Shown here piece by piece: positions 22,587 to 35,457 of a DNA stretch of 64,000 bases. Position 1 is the stretch's first letter, and the number at the start of each line of letters is the position of its first letter. The translations under genes were made by a program, and so were the position numbers. Source of the DNA: Sitta carolinensis (lineage: Eukaryota; Chordata; Aves; Passeriformes; Sittidae). The notes beneath the pieces were generated by a model, which made no database searches, had not been told where the DNA came from, and saw nothing but the letters and a program-made list of their open reading frames with translations. The DNA lies in assembly GCA_032173965.1 (NCBI GenBank), contig CM063283.1:112291108-112355107 (forward strand), written 5' to 3'.

Positions 22587-24530
22587 TATTGACTGCCAAC
22601 ATGCAGAAATCTTATTGTAGACGTTGGAGAGTGCAGAAGGCTGCAGGGCAGATTGCTGTTCCTTCATTGATTATTTCAGTGGTAAAAAAGACTTGTTGAC
22701 AGAGTGCTGTTCTTATGTGAATGATATTTACTTCCCAGAGTATTCCTGCAGAGGTGAGAGAAAAAACACAGCAAAGACAGCTTGCAGTAGATGCTCTGTG
22801 TGACACTACAGGGCAGGGACCAGCGATCTCACCTTCCCTTTTTATTTGCCTCTAATAACACTAATGCTTTTGGCACTACTAAGAAAAAGATATTGTAGAA
22901 AATAACATCTTGCGAACGACTGCCGATTTTTTTTTTTTTGCTGCTTGCCTTTATTTTTTGGGTGTTTTCATTTTTTTTGTTGTTTCTGCTGCAAATCTCT
23001 GTGCTTTTCCTTTCCTGTGGCTCCCACCCTTGTACAGTAATAGGCTTTCCAGTACCCATAGTAACGCAGATTGAAGGTGACGGGCAAAGAATCCCAAAGC
23101 TGAGGCTCCTGGCCTGGGTGATGGCACTGGAATTTAAACAAAACACAGAGTAGGCTCTGCAGGAACAGACCCCTCCAGCTCTGGCTCAGGGGGGTGAGTG
23201 CAGGGTTTCAAGACCTGCTGCCACTTGGAGATTTCCATAATGTACCTGTGGAAGGGAATTGGGCTAAAGGGATGCCTTTGGGGCTGGACAGGCAGGTTTT
23301 GCAAAATAAATAAAAAAGCCTAAGAATAAATACAGCTCTGGCAAACTGCTGGTGCTCAGAGCAGGTGGTGACATACTGCATATGAAAAATAATGGATCCC
23401 CCACAAAAATTGCACAAAAAGGCTTTTCTGGATGAAATTTTTGCTTCTTTTCCCATGATGGTTGTTGCCATTAACCCTGTAGGATGCAGTAGCATTTTAA
23501 ATAATATATCACACACTATTTTCATAGTTTCTCTGCAATACAGGCCACTAAATAATCCTTTTTGCCCCTGTTATTTTTTTTTTTTTTAAACAAAAATATG
23601 TAAGAATTAATACTAGAAATTCTGCAGGAGTTTTGATTTTAGCAATGCTGAACATTTAGCACCTGTGCTGACAAATCCTTTGGAGCCACAGCAGGTACAA
23701 ATCTGTTTTAATCTTCCATTCCAGTTGCATTCATCATCACCTTGCTTAAGTTTTAACAGTTGCTAACAAGTGTATAATGAACTTTGTACATGCTTTTCAT
23801 ATTACTGAGGCTGGATTTTCTTGCTTCTCTCCTCCTTCCCACGCATTTTCTGATTGTATTCACTTCTTGCTGAGCTGCACTGGCTGCAAACACTCGCTGT
23901 TATTCTCAGGGCAAGGGTGATGCATGAATCAGTGGATGTAAATCTCCCTGGATCTCATGAAATCAACCTTAAATATAAGCAAACACCAATAGGGATAAGA
24001 GAGAAAGATTAATTTATCCCTTCATTCAGAGTTCATCCTCCGGGATTTCCAGTCAGGCTGATTGTTGGTGAATTACTGATGGAGAAATTCAATAGTTTGC
24101 TTCGGGAACAGGATTGAGGTTTTGATAAGCAAGAGCTATGAAAAAGGGAATTTTTGACACATTTTTGCAGGATCTCTTATGCCTCTTACTGGATGCTTCA
24201 GGCATCAGGTGCACAGAAGAAAATTAAAATGGATTCTTGATTTTGCATCATTTTGGGAAAATAGAATAGATGGCCTTGCATAAAATACCAGAGCCAGTTA
24301 TTTTTGTTTGGAAAATATACAAGATATTTGGAGTCTAAATGGCCTCCTGCCTTGTGTCTTTCTCTGACAGAGGAGAGGGCACAGATTACAGTGAACCCAA
24401 AAATACCTGGTGAAGACAACAGATTAACACATCGATACACATCCAGCTCTGCCTAAAGCACTGCAATCTCCTTCCTCAAAGCATAAATCCTTCATTAATG
24501 GTAGGTGATTTGGCTTGGATTAAAATCAAA

Positions 24531-24690
24531 TCCCAGAATCCCTTAGGTTGGAAAAGCCCTCCCAGCCCATGGAGTCCCTAGCTGTGCCCACCTTGTCCCC
24601 AGCCCAGAGCTCTGAGTGCCACCTCCAGTGCCACCTCCAGGGATGGGCACTGCAACCCTCCCTGGATTTCTGAAGGTTTCTCAGTCTAGA
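24531..24690 (-). mobile_element. CR1 LINE fragment, 3' end
   Basis: On + it reads 'cccagaatcccttaggttgg', 'aaaagccctcccagccc', 'gagctctgagtgccacc', 'tccagggatgggcactg', 'caaccctccctgg'. A 14-bp internal duplication (TGCCACCTCCAG twice) is at about 24617-24642. The 5' boundary is diffuse. Confidence 0.85.
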
Positions 24691-25914
24691 AAAGGTCTGA
24701 GCACTCTGAGCAGTGAGGCTCTGCCACATCTCCTCTCTGCCACCATTTACCACATGGAATTTTTTGTTTAAAAGAGGAGAGTTCGATGTGAGCTGAAGCA
24801 AACCCTCTGCTTCCAACAGGGCACCTTATTTCAGCCTTTGTGCTGACATCCTTGCTGTTATTCAAATTAGTATTTGTCTGAGCACTTTGCTTACTCTGGC
24901 TTGTAAAATGCCTGAGTTCATTCAATCAAAGATTAATTCAGTCCTCAAAAGATCCTTGTGCTCCAGATTGATTGTGTAGTTTGCGTTAACCAGCACACTG
25001 GAGTAATCCCAACTGCTACAAGCAGCTGCTTTTAATTGTCTCCAATGGTGACCTGTCAAAAATTGATCCTCATCTTATTCTGAAACCACAGTCACTACTT
25101 TCTAATGTAATTACCCAGGTGAGCCCCAGAAAGGAAGACAAATGCATGATTATAAATTCTAGCATACAGAATTGAGTAATTATCAGTATGAAGCATAAAA
25201 ACCTGAATTGTCTTTTTGTTCCTTTATTTTTCTTGACTGTGTTTATGGTGGAATAGTGAACTGTACTGAAAGATCCACAGCAAGGACCTTCTTTCTTGTT
25301 TGAATGAGAAATAATACCCTGAATATCTTTGAAATCATCAATGTGTGCTGTAGCTTAAATGAAAGTGTGAGGCCTTTTGAAAGTTGATTTTACAATGTAG
25401 TTATTACATGGAGATATTTTTTGTCTGTTAACTGCAAATATTCCACCTGGGGTTTAGAAAGGATGATTCGAATGCCAAAGTCACTGCACTGTGCACTTTA
25501 TGCTGGATATGATTCTCCATTTTTCCAAAATCAACAACTCCAGGGTGCAAAAGGGAATGGGAATGGTTATAAATTTTGGGCAGGGGTAACTTTTACCTGA
25601 AGGAGTGGTTTGGTTTGTGGTGTTGGGTATATTTCCTTCAATTGCTTTGAAGTCTGTGGGATGTGGTGTACTAATTAGAGAAATTAAATATTTGCTTTGG
25701 GGGGAACTTTGCTGCCATTAATCAAGATAATTTCCTGTGGTATTCATAAGAAAAGTTGGTGAAGAAATTATATAAATGTCACAGGCCAGAAAGATTCCTC
25801 TCCTACTACAATTCCATGAGAGGCCCTTCTAAATACAGACATGAATGATCTAAAGGCAAGTGGTATTTGCTGCCATTTACTGAGCATTGTTGTCAATAAT
25901 GTCCCTATGTTTGC
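24691..25914. other. Non-coding single-copy stretch
   Basis: AT-rich DNA between two CR1 fragments. No gene, simple repeat or other element is seen. Confidence 0.6.
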
Positions 25915-26060
25915 AAATCATGGAATGGTTTGGGTTGGAAGGGACCTTAAAGATCATCTCACTCCACCCCTGCCATGGGCAGGGACACCTCCCTCTGTCC
26001 CAGGCTGCTCAGAGCCACATCCAGCCTGGCCTTGGACACTGCCAGGAATGGCAATACTCC
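25915..26060 (-). mobile_element. CR1 LINE fragment, 3' end
   Basis: A well-preserved short copy: TCATGGAATGGTTTGGGTTGG, 'aagggaccttaaagatc', 'ccacccctgccatgggc', 'cctccctctgtcccagg', 'ccacatccagcctggcc', 'ttggacactgccagg'. It is close in sequence to the copies at 20007 and 28631, so probably the same passerine subfamily. Only about 140 bp remain. Confidence 0.95.
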
Positions 26061-27041
26061 TCTAAAAATGTATTTTTCTACTAAGACCTTTCAGCTGAAT
26101 TCTCCAGTCTTAAAAATGTAAAAACTGCAGAAATTTCTGCTTAGGAGATACTGGATCAGTGAGCACTGAAGTTTGCCAGGGTTTTCCTTTGTGCAAGAAT
26201 TAATTCACCTCTGCATAGGAATGCTATATTTGTGGTTATTTACTGATTAATTTAATATGGCTCAAATACCAGTTTGTCACCAAAATGAAATGTATCATTA
26301 AATATGAAAATTGAGACATATACGTGCCTTTGAAACTCTTTCTGGGAAGAAATTAAATTAGTGCTCATACATTATGCTTTTTATATAATCTGCTCTCCGT
26401 ATTTATCTAATTATCACTAACATGGGGTTTTTTTGCCTTAGAAAAATATAAACAGGCACCTTATTGCAAACCCAATGTGGATGGATTTTATAGCCCAGTG
26501 GAAAATATTTAACTTCAGTGTTGCTGAAATTTTCCAGGTGTCACTAATCTTTTAACCTCTTCAGCAGTTAGATCATTCCAGAAAGCCACATTAACTCTGC
26601 AAGGAAAATGTCCTTATGTGAAGCAAATATTTTTGTGATCAGTGTTTTTTTGTCTGCTTCTCCCCATTTTTTACTGGTAGCCTTGAAAAAATATAGCTAA
26701 TTTCCCATTTCTTATATCCTGATTTAGATATTCCCTTATATTTGCATTTTGCTGCATATTCATTGCAGTAACTCAGTTTCTCTCCGATGTTTCTGCAGTT
26801 TATTGTCTCACCTTTTATTTATTCGAAAACAAAACATGTGATTTAAACCTGCAGCACCCTTAATAGGCTAAACACAACCCATTGTTTTGCCCTGAAACAA
26901 TTATTCTTTGCTCTTTAGATCAGATTCATTGCAGGCATGTGACTTTTGCAAGTGACAGTTGAAGATTCCTGATGTTTTAATTTTTCTTCCTCCCCACGCT
27001 AATGCTATTAAACCTGTGTTGGGCGGTTTTGTTGGGTTGCT
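26061..27041. other. Non-coding single-copy stretch
   Basis: AT-rich DNA with no repeat family or gene seen. Confidence 0.6.
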
Positions 27042-27131
27042 GTTTTCTCTCTCTCTCTTTTTTTATATTTTTTTCCCTTCTCTTTTTTCTCTTTATTTTC
27101 TATTTTTTTTTCCTTTTTTTTTCTTCTCCCA
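27042..27131. repeat. Pyrimidine-rich low-complexity tract
   Basis: About 90 bases of T with C interspersed, starting with CTCTCTCTC and ending CTTCTCCCAG. The + strand has almost no G. The end resembles a splice acceptor (pyrimidines then CAG), but no supporting exon is visible downstream. Confidence 0.85.
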
Positions 27132-27864
27132 GGCAGCTTCAATTTGCAAAGGCTGAGCAGGTCAATGCATTGTCCTTGCTGGCGACCCCAGATGCTGCTG
27201 GGCTGCTGCACAATAGGCAGCCCTTAGGGGTCAGAGCCTGCATGAGGCTGATAACAGAGCTGCTCCAGGCTGGAAAACACCATGATTAGCCAGCTCCACT
27301 CTGCCTCAGCGTGGGGCTGGAGCCCAGTGGCAAATCCTAAAGATGCCACATTCTGGGATCTCTTCTGCCTCATCTTTTTATTTAAGGGTGGAGGCGGCAA
27401 ACTGAGAAACCAGAACGCTGCTGGTTGGATTTTAATACTTTCAAAAATTATTTTTATTGAAATCGATGATAAATAAGATTGAAACCTATAATAAATAATT
27501 GTGTGTGTGTGTGTGAAGGGCAGATTTCAGATCTGCTGCCTCATTTGCAGGTGCAGCATCTGCACAGTTCTGCTGTCCCTGACGTGTAGGAGCTTCCTGA
27601 TTTCCATCCACACCAACCCACCTCCCTCTCCCTGGCCCTGGGATGGACCAAGCCCTCAGCAGGGCCTCACTGGGCAGTGGGAAAGGTGGGAAAAGCCCTG
27701 GGAGTTGGGACACGAGGCCACAGCCTGGCACTGCAGGTCCTACAGCAGGTCCCTGTGGGGCAGGAGGATGAGCAAAACCAAGAAATGAGCTTGGGTGTGA
27801 AGGAACAGATTGTCCTCATGAAACAGCTGGATGCTGGTGTGGATTATCCAGAGGGCTTGTCCTG
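27132..27864. other. Moderately GC-rich non-coding stretch
   Basis: Contains a short (GT)8 at 27500-27515. Short frames occur on both strands, but none has recognisable features. Confidence 0.5.
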
Positions 27865-27865
27865 T

Positions 27866-28276
27866 CTCCATCCATGTGGATTTCTCCTTGTCCAGTGTCC
27901 ATCCCTGTTGGATTTCTCCTTGTCCTGTCTCCATCCATGGTGGATTTCTCCTTGTCCAGTCTCCATCCCTGGTGGATTTCTCCTTGTCCTGTCTCCATCC
28001 ATGGTGGATTTCTCCTTGTCCTGTCTCCATCCTTGATGGATTTTTCATGTGCAGTCTCCATCCTTGGTGGATTTCTCCTTGTCCTGTCTCCATCCCTGGT
28101 GGATTTCTCCTTGTCCTGTCTCCATCCTTGATGGATTTCTTCATGTCCAGTCTCCATCCTTGGTGGATTTCTCTTTATCCTGCCTCCACCCTTGGTGGAT
28201 TTCTCCTTGTCCAATCTCTATCCCTTGATGGATTTCTTCATGTCCTTTCTCCACCCTTGGTGGATTTCAAGTCCCA
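27866..28276. repeat. 32-bp minisatellite, about 13 copies
   Basis: The unit is CATCC(A/C/T)TGGTGGATTTCTCC followed by TTGTCC(T/A)GTCTC, mostly 32 bp (31-33). Thirteen copies can be counted, the last partial. A variant carrying TTGATGG and TTCATGT occurs at copies 6, 9 and 12, each followed by a TTGGTGG copy. This gives a higher-order period of three units (about 96 bp) in the right part. The unit has few stop codons, so long frames run through it on both strands (160 codons on +, 134 and 132 on -). They are repeat artefacts. Confidence 0.97.
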
Positions 28277-28630
28277 ACTGGATCAACATGTCTCAGAGCT
28301 GGCCTTGTTTTGAGCATGAGGTTGGACTGGAGACCCCTGTTCCTCATCTTTTTTCCCTTTAAATATTGTGAGAATAGTATTTGAAAATTTGATTTTGAAA
28401 TTTATTTTAAAATATTTAAACACTATGAGAATAGTATTTAAATATAAATTAAGTACCAGTACTAAATACTAAAAAATACTACTACTAAATACTAGGAAAA
28501 TAGTTTTGAAAATAATAATCTTGAGACTTAGAAGAAAAAAAAAAATCTGGTGGAATTCATAATGTGGGGAAAAAAATTCTATTTCTGTAGATTGAATAGA
28601 GAGTTTCAAGTCCTCAAATTATGTAGAAGA
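28277..28630. other. AT-rich stretch with short local repeats
   Basis: 28340-28545 is very AT-rich. GAGAATAGTATTT occurs twice (about 28370 and 28428), and TACTAAATACTA-type strings recur at 28456-28495. No gene. Confidence 0.65.
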
Positions 28631-28780
28631 AGTTGTGGCTGCCCCTGGATCCTTGGAAGTGTCCCAGGCCAGGTTGTATGGGCTTGGAGCAGCCTGGGAC
28701 AGTGGGAGATGTCTCTGCCATGGCAGGGGTGGAACTGGATGATCTTTAAGGTTCTTTCAAGTCCAAATCACTCTGTGATT
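28631..28780 (+). mobile_element. CR1 LINE fragment, 3' end
   Basis: Sense order: 'gtggctgcccctggatcc', 'gtcccaggccaggttg', 'gcttggagcagcctggg', 'atgtctctgccatggcagg', 'ggatgatctttaaggttc', ending CACTCTGTGATT. It is the last clear CR1 before a 23-kb interval without one. Confidence 0.94.
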
Positions 28781-31700
28781 AAATAAATGAGTATAGGGAG
28801 CATTTCTGATGCAGTGGAAAGAAAGCAAATATTAGAGTAACCTCAAATACTGCAGTTTGGTCATTTGTGTTACTACAAAAGTAAAAAAAAAATAAAAAAA
28901 ATAAAAAACATTAACAAAGTAACTTTATGAAGTTCTGTTGTAAAAAGAAAAGATAAAGCAGGCAAGAAATAAAGATACATGATGAAAACAAAACAGAAAG
29001 GAGTTTTTTTTGAAGTCTTATATGGTGAAAAAAAGGAGAAGAGAGGAAGAGCTTTTTACTGGTGGGGAAAAAAAGATCAAAAGGAAAAAGGAAAAAGATC
29101 AAAGAAAGATCACCATATTCTAGAAACCTACAAATACAGAAGTATCCTACAGAATAAGAATCAATCACTTCATATGAGCAAGTATGCCAGAGGAAAAATA
29201 AAGATTAAACTGAAAACAGTTTCATTAATAAATGAAAAAGGTAAAATACTGTTGGGTTTAGATGTTTTAGCTAATTAAAAACTTCAAGAAGTATCTTCAT
29301 GTGGAATGATAAGGAATACAGACAAGAATGAATTCAGTGTTTTAGTCAAGGCTGACGCAAAACTGAAAAAGTGTCGCTATTTTGTGGTACTGCCACGTTT
29401 TGATTCTCTTCTCCACTTGCCAGATAAGGTGAGACAACCCAATTTCTCAGCAGGAGTGCATTCCCAAATTCCTCGTTATTTTGACAGAACCTACAGCGTT
29501 CCTGCTTCATCACAAAGCCAGAGAATTAAAACTGGCCACACTGTCAAATAAGCAGGGGGGAAAATTCATGTGTGCTGGGTTATTGCTGCCAGGTGCACTG
29601 CAATTTTAAGATGCAGATACGTTTTCCTTGTGTTATGTGCTCAATAAAGCTCCACCATCATAAATAAGGGAAAAAAAAAAAGAGGCAGGATTACTGCAGA
29701 CTCCTCAGATTGAGGAGAGGTAGACTGGATGCAGCTTATAAAAGTTTCGAAATGCTGAGAGCTTCTTAACAACAAATAGAGCTGTAGAAGAAGAATTAAA
29801 AGATATTTGCTTCACAGAACTCCTGCTTTATTAAAACCTTTGGTACACTTATTGAATAAATTAATCTTAGGGGAATTAAATCAGAATTTAACATCCAATA
29901 TTCTCACAGGAGCAATGCACACATGCATCCCTGGGGTTCTTTGGTTTTTAAACGGTCTGTTTTCTTTTGATATTTCTTATGATGTTTCATTTTCAAAAAT
30001 ACTGATGAGATACAGTTTGGTATTTTTTGAAGTTGGTAAAAGGACGAGAAAATTTGTTTAGTTGCTCTCATGTGATTTTTTATGTATTTAAATGAATGCT
30101 GAATAGAAATGAACCTCAGCCATTTTATATATTCATAGACTTTTTGTCTGACTGGCTTAGTTTTGTAAATTTACCACTAGGAAGAAAACAAAACAAAAAT
30201 TGTTCTTCGATGTCCTCTTCAATCTAGTTTCTTTTAACTTTAAATCAATAGTTGCAGTTTGTTATAGTTACTGACTGGGTTGTTTTCCATCTTGAAGGGC
30301 AAATCCATTAGAAGTTCACCTGAAGTTTTGCACCTCTGATTTCTTGTCCAGTTTCAGCTTCCTGGTTGGGTTCCATCAGTTTCCTTTGTATTGCCTGTCA
30401 AGAATCAGCAAGGAATGCAAATCCAATTTTATACATGTCCCTGCATATTCCACTTTTCCACGTTCTTGTTTGGATTTCCCAAGCAAAATATCTGCCAAAG
30501 GGAGTGAAGTCAAGTTATACAGGAGGAACACAAATCCTTTTAAATGCCTCTTGGGAATTTTCAAGTTTTCTGAGAAATCAACGAGTCCAAAGCACTCAAC
30601 CCATGAGGGGTTATTTACTGGAGAAAGGAGGAAGATGTATAATAATACTAATATTTAACTAAAGTCTCATTTAAATAAACAGAAATAACAGTATTTAGGT
30701 AAGGAAATAACAGTTAAATGATATCTAAATTCCTAGAAATAAAGTCTAAGAGGGAAAGAGCAGTAGCACAAAAACAAAGTATAATGCCTCCTATTGCAGC
30801 AGAAGGTGCCTGTCTATCTATGATGAGGAATTTTACTGTACTAAATTGGATTTGTTGTAAAAAATCTGGGGAAAACAAATTGTGGCATGGCATTTTTTTT
30901 TTTTTTATGAGAGCTGGAAAAAAGCAGTCAAGAAGTGTTCCCTTGATTGTGTCTAAATAAAATCAGCACAAAATCTGTTCCAAGACCTCAACTGAATAAT
31001 TATGGTATGAATTTTTGGGTTCAAAAACCTCAGGTCTAATAGCAGAAGAACATAAGGCAAAGACCAGCTGGCATAATTTTGTTCTCCCTGGCACGTTTCT
31101 TTTCACACTGGACTAATTTAGTTTATTTCTTTGGAGCTATTTGCAAACAGCAACAATGAGAAGACAAGGAAGCCCATAAACCAAAAAATAATGTCAGATG
31201 CCTCTGAGCCAGCTCATAACCTCCCTGCCTGCCCTAAAACACATTCCATGTGGAAGGAGGATGTGCAGTTCTGACACAGACACTGCTCTCAAGAGAAGCC
31301 TTAGCACTGCTGAGACTGTAGGAGAGGTTTGGGGGGTGTAGATGCCTTGAACACTGTGGGATTTCCAGAAATGTTTGAGTCCTATCCAACTGCATCTTTG
31401 GCACCTCGACAACAAATATGGTACTTTGCTCTGCTTCCCTCTGCTCCCAGTGGTTTCCTAAGCAAAGACTTTGAGTTTTCAGATGGACATTTTGGGCAGG
31501 CAGACAAAATTTTTCTTTAAAAGTTTTTGTTTCCTTTCATGATGTCCTTCAAGAGATGTCCTAGATGTTTAGAGATGTCCTTCAGAGAAGGATGGAAAAC
31601 ATCTATGTGGGAAAGGAAAGCACTCATTGGTAGGACTATGAAACAGCTGCAGCAGCTCTAATGTTCTCAGAATTCATCTCCAGTTTGTTCTTGTCTTCAG

Positions 31701-34700
31701 GAAATGTTTAGGTTCATCTTACACTTCAAATTTTTACCCCAGGTCAGACTCCTTCTGACACAATTTCTGATGAACAGCTGGGTGCTTTAGCAAAACCTGT
31801 TTATTCATTGTGTGGTGAAAGGCTGCTCAACCAAAACTGGCAACAGAGCAAGAACAGAGAAGATCCAGGTCCCACAGATGATCAAAGTCCAATCCTGCCA
31901 TCATGACAGCTGAACAGTTTTGGAGAGGAACTGTTTCCCTTGTATGATTGATAAGATGTGAACGATGAGATTTCTCCCTGAAATATCTGGAGCTGTATGG
32001 CCAGGTTAGATTTATTCTCTCACCTCATCCCTCCTCTCACTTTACTGGAGGATGTGGTCAGCTCTGTTGTGTGATCAGCTTTGCAGGATGACACTCAGAA
32101 CATGAATTTTTCCATTTAAGCAATAACAAAAAAAAAAAAGGGTTGATTTGGAATTAGTTTTCTTTGGGATGTGACAGTCAGTAGAATTCTTCATGGTCAT
32201 GGCAGAGAGATCATCAACCATCTGATAGGGAGGGTTTAGTGAGCTGGATGTACCAGCTGAGGAACTGGAAGGTAGAAATGGCATTTGATAGGTGTGGCAG
32301 GGGGCTGGTAACAATGTTTTCTCCCTCATTGCTGAAGAGATTATGATTTTCCTTAAAATTTCCCCAAATTCCTTTTCTCTGTGAAAATTCTTTTGTGGTG
32401 AGTCCACATTGTTATTTTCCTCTCTATTCCTCTCATATTTCTCTCTATTCTTCACAATATTATTATAAAAGAATCACAGGAAAACCCCTGTGGTTTGTTC
32501 ACACAGAAACACACACAAGAATTGTAGTAGTTAAAAGAGTTATTTTAGGATGCGTCCACCAGGTTCTGAAGAATCAAACCATACCTTTAGGGCAGCAGCA
32601 AGGCATTTTAATTACCACAAGCACACATTTGAAAAGAAAATATCAGTTATCTTTATTAACAGCTTGTAATAATGACACCTTTGGGATTACCTTGATTAGA
32701 AATGGGATGGAAGGAAAGTCATCAAGAAAACTCCTGTGACTGAGTTATTTTTGAGTCTTACTTACAGCACCTAAGTAGGTTTCAATGTTTATTTTACAGA
32801 AAATATTTTTGTCAACTCTTCCTTTTTTATGAAACATAAAAACTGAATACCCATTGTGTTTAAGTTATCCCTTAAATTCTCAGGTCAGCCAAAGTGAAAA
32901 CCTCCATAAAAGTCACGAAAATCAAGCCCCAAAATGCAGGCTTTCTTCTCTTGTCTGAGGTATTGGATTGGTTGTCATCCTGAGAAATGCAGTTGTCCTT
33001 TAATCCAAACACCATTTTATGCACATAATAAAAGTGATTTCTCCCAGTAGTCACATCCAGCCATTGCTTCATAAATTCTCACCAGCCCCATCTTCTTGTC
33101 CCTGACGAAGGACGTTCCTTCACTGGGAGCCAAGAGCAATCAGGTATTAAAATTGCTTCCAGCAGGCACTCACGTGGTGATTATGAAACAAACAACTCTA
33201 GGCACCAGAATTAACAGGGAAGAACTGACTCGAACAGCTAAACCACAGCAGACTTAGCAGCCAAGCCTTTATCTTGCTGTGATGTCTTCTGAAATAAACC
33301 ACAAAGCCCCTGTGTGTGTGTGTGGTGTGCAAACGTATATAAATGAATGTGTGTGCACATGAAAGAGCAATGCTTCTCAAAATATTTTAGGAAATAATTT
33401 CCCTGTGAAAGACAGATGAAAGTCTTTTGGCAATTTAATTCATTGGGGAATGATGAATAACCTCAGCCATTACCAAACGAAGGGTGAAATCAGGTGATAG
33501 TAAATAATAATAATCATACTGCAGGCTGATTACCAGACAACTATTCAATAAACCTGGTTTATTGCAGCAGAGAAACCACTTTCCTGGAGCAGTTATGACC
33601 ACTGCTAAATCAGATTTCTACCTAATGTGTCAATTCAGATTCCATAAAACCGTAGTGCTCCGACTCCGAATGCCGTGTTTTTTAAGGACTCAGTTAAAAC
33701 ATGGCCAGGCAGGGCTGCCTCTCCCTCCAAGTTCTTGTATGGTTCTCAGCAGTTTACACTGAGCTCAAGTCATTGCCTGAAGGTTTATTGTGTAAAAACA
33801 ACGTATAAAGTTCTTTTACTGCTTTCCACAGTATGGTTTTCCACCTTGGAAAACCAATTTCTGCTTTCCTTGGAAATATTGGAAGGGAGGAGTGCTTGTT
33901 GTACTGGGGCAGTGGGACAGGGAAGGAAGTGGCAGTCTGTCTGTCATGGAAAGGCTCCATCTTCTCCAAAAGAGCTGTGTTGGTCTCCTCTCTCAGATGA
34001 ACTATAAAAATATGTGACTAATTTCACCTCCCTGATCAAAGGCATATTCCTTGGAAAAGCTGGAAAGGTCCTACTCCTCCACTGATTGAATGGTGCCCAC
34101 CTGATCACCTCAAAAAGCTGGATGAGGTGGCTCTCATCCTAGATTTCCATGTTTTTGAGGTGGGTCTCTGCTTAACTCGTTGGAAGACTTTGGGGTTCAG
34201 ACCTGGTGTTTTCTCTGCCTGCAGTGTGGTCCTAGATTGGGGTTGATGTGGCAGACATTCCACAGGGATTTTGGCCTTCCTTCAGGACATTCAGCTGGCC
34301 CAGCACCTCATGTCATTTTTTGGCTGCCCTTGCTCTACTACCAGAGAAAACAAAGGGAAGTCTGTGCCCTTGTGTTCCTTAGCCTTGCTATTTAGGCTGG
34401 CTGTCCTTCCCTTTTGGAAAGAAAGTTAAAAATCCCTTTGGTTCCACCAATTCCCCTGTGGGTGGATGGGAGGAACAGCCATGCCTCTTTTCCCCACCTC
34501 AGTAATAAGCAACTGAACAGCACTGCTCAGAGATTTATATCCCCAGAGATCCACATCCCATTCAGGGAATACGATAGAATTTGTGTGACAGATGTGGCAG
34601 GGTCAGGGAGAGGCAGAGAGAGCTTTTGGGAGCAGAACTGTGGGTGAATATTTGTGGGGGAGGAAATTCAGTGCACTGGGAGAAAATGCAGGAGTACAGG

Positions 34701-35335
34701 CGAGAAAGGAATGCTGGTAGACGAGTTGAAAAAAAAATGGGAAAAAATTATTTGGGAAAAGCAGAGAAGTGGAAGAACAAAATCTGAGGTAAGGCCAGAA
34801 TGAGCTGGGGGGAACAGAAGAGTTTCAAGGAGGAGAAGCACCTTGGGGAATAAGAGTTGAAGGGTTATGATAGAAGTTCCTGAATTGAGGAGAAACTAAC
34901 CTAAGTGTAAGATATCCTAAAAATAGGAGGGAAGGCTCACCAGAACACATCCTAAATGGAAAGGAGAAAGAAATGAAATTAAAAGGTGACTTTCTTATTT
35001 GCTGGAGCAGTTAATGCCAACATTCTATAATAACTTGAAATCTGTATTAACACATTTCAGTGTCTTGACAAAATGCAATTAAAAGTTTTCCAGACAAGAG
35101 CACTCTGATAATCCTCAGTGCCACAGAAGCAAAGGCAGCCCTCAAGCTTTGGAAACCTTTTAGGGATCCCAGCTGTACAAAATTCCCATCACGAAGCCAG
35201 ACTTGACATTATGCCCAATTTAGGGGACAGTTCATTATATCCAGGTTTAGCTTCCTCCAGGCTGATAGTTTTATGCTTAGGTTGATTGTTTTAGGCCAAC
35301 CAGGGGATAATAATGACTTTTATAAATCTGGAACC
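28781..35335. other. 6.5-kb single-copy stretch without transposons
   Basis: No gene or CR1 is seen. 28880-28912 is A-rich (AAAAAATAAAAAA). 28990-29115 is purine-rich on +. A short (TG)7 lies at 33311-33324. An imperfect triplication of GATGTCCTT is at 31541-31590. The frames (up to 126 codons) show no recognisable features. Confidence 0.5.
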
Positions 35336-35457
35336 TCTTTTTGGTGGGTTTTTTGTTGGTTTGGTTTTTTTTTTTTTTTTTTTTTTTTTTGGGCTTTTGG
35401 GTTTTGGGTTTTTTTGCTTGTTTGTTTGTTTGTTTGTTTGTGTTTTTTTGTGAGGGC
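35336..35457. repeat. GT-only tract with T26 and (GTTT)n
   Basis: Nearly all T and G on +: T26 at 35365-35390, then GGG-T4 units, then (TTTG)5 near 35419-35441. It generates the FFFFFFFFWAFGFW-like frame. Confidence 0.93.

Larger units (their letters stand above)
20444..24530. other. 4-kb single-copy stretch, no gene seen
   Basis: No transposon is recognised. It contains a short tandem pair of about 15 bp (21920-21950), copy B of the 66-bp repeat (22521-22586), and T runs near 22928-22940 and 23574-23587. The frames (up to 117 codons, 20801-21154, -) have no family features. Confidence 0.5.

Noticed and set aside
27740..28313. Repeat protein frames of 119-160 codons on both strands
   Set aside because: They are the 32-bp minisatellite read in three rotating frames. 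Openness comes from the unit having few stops.
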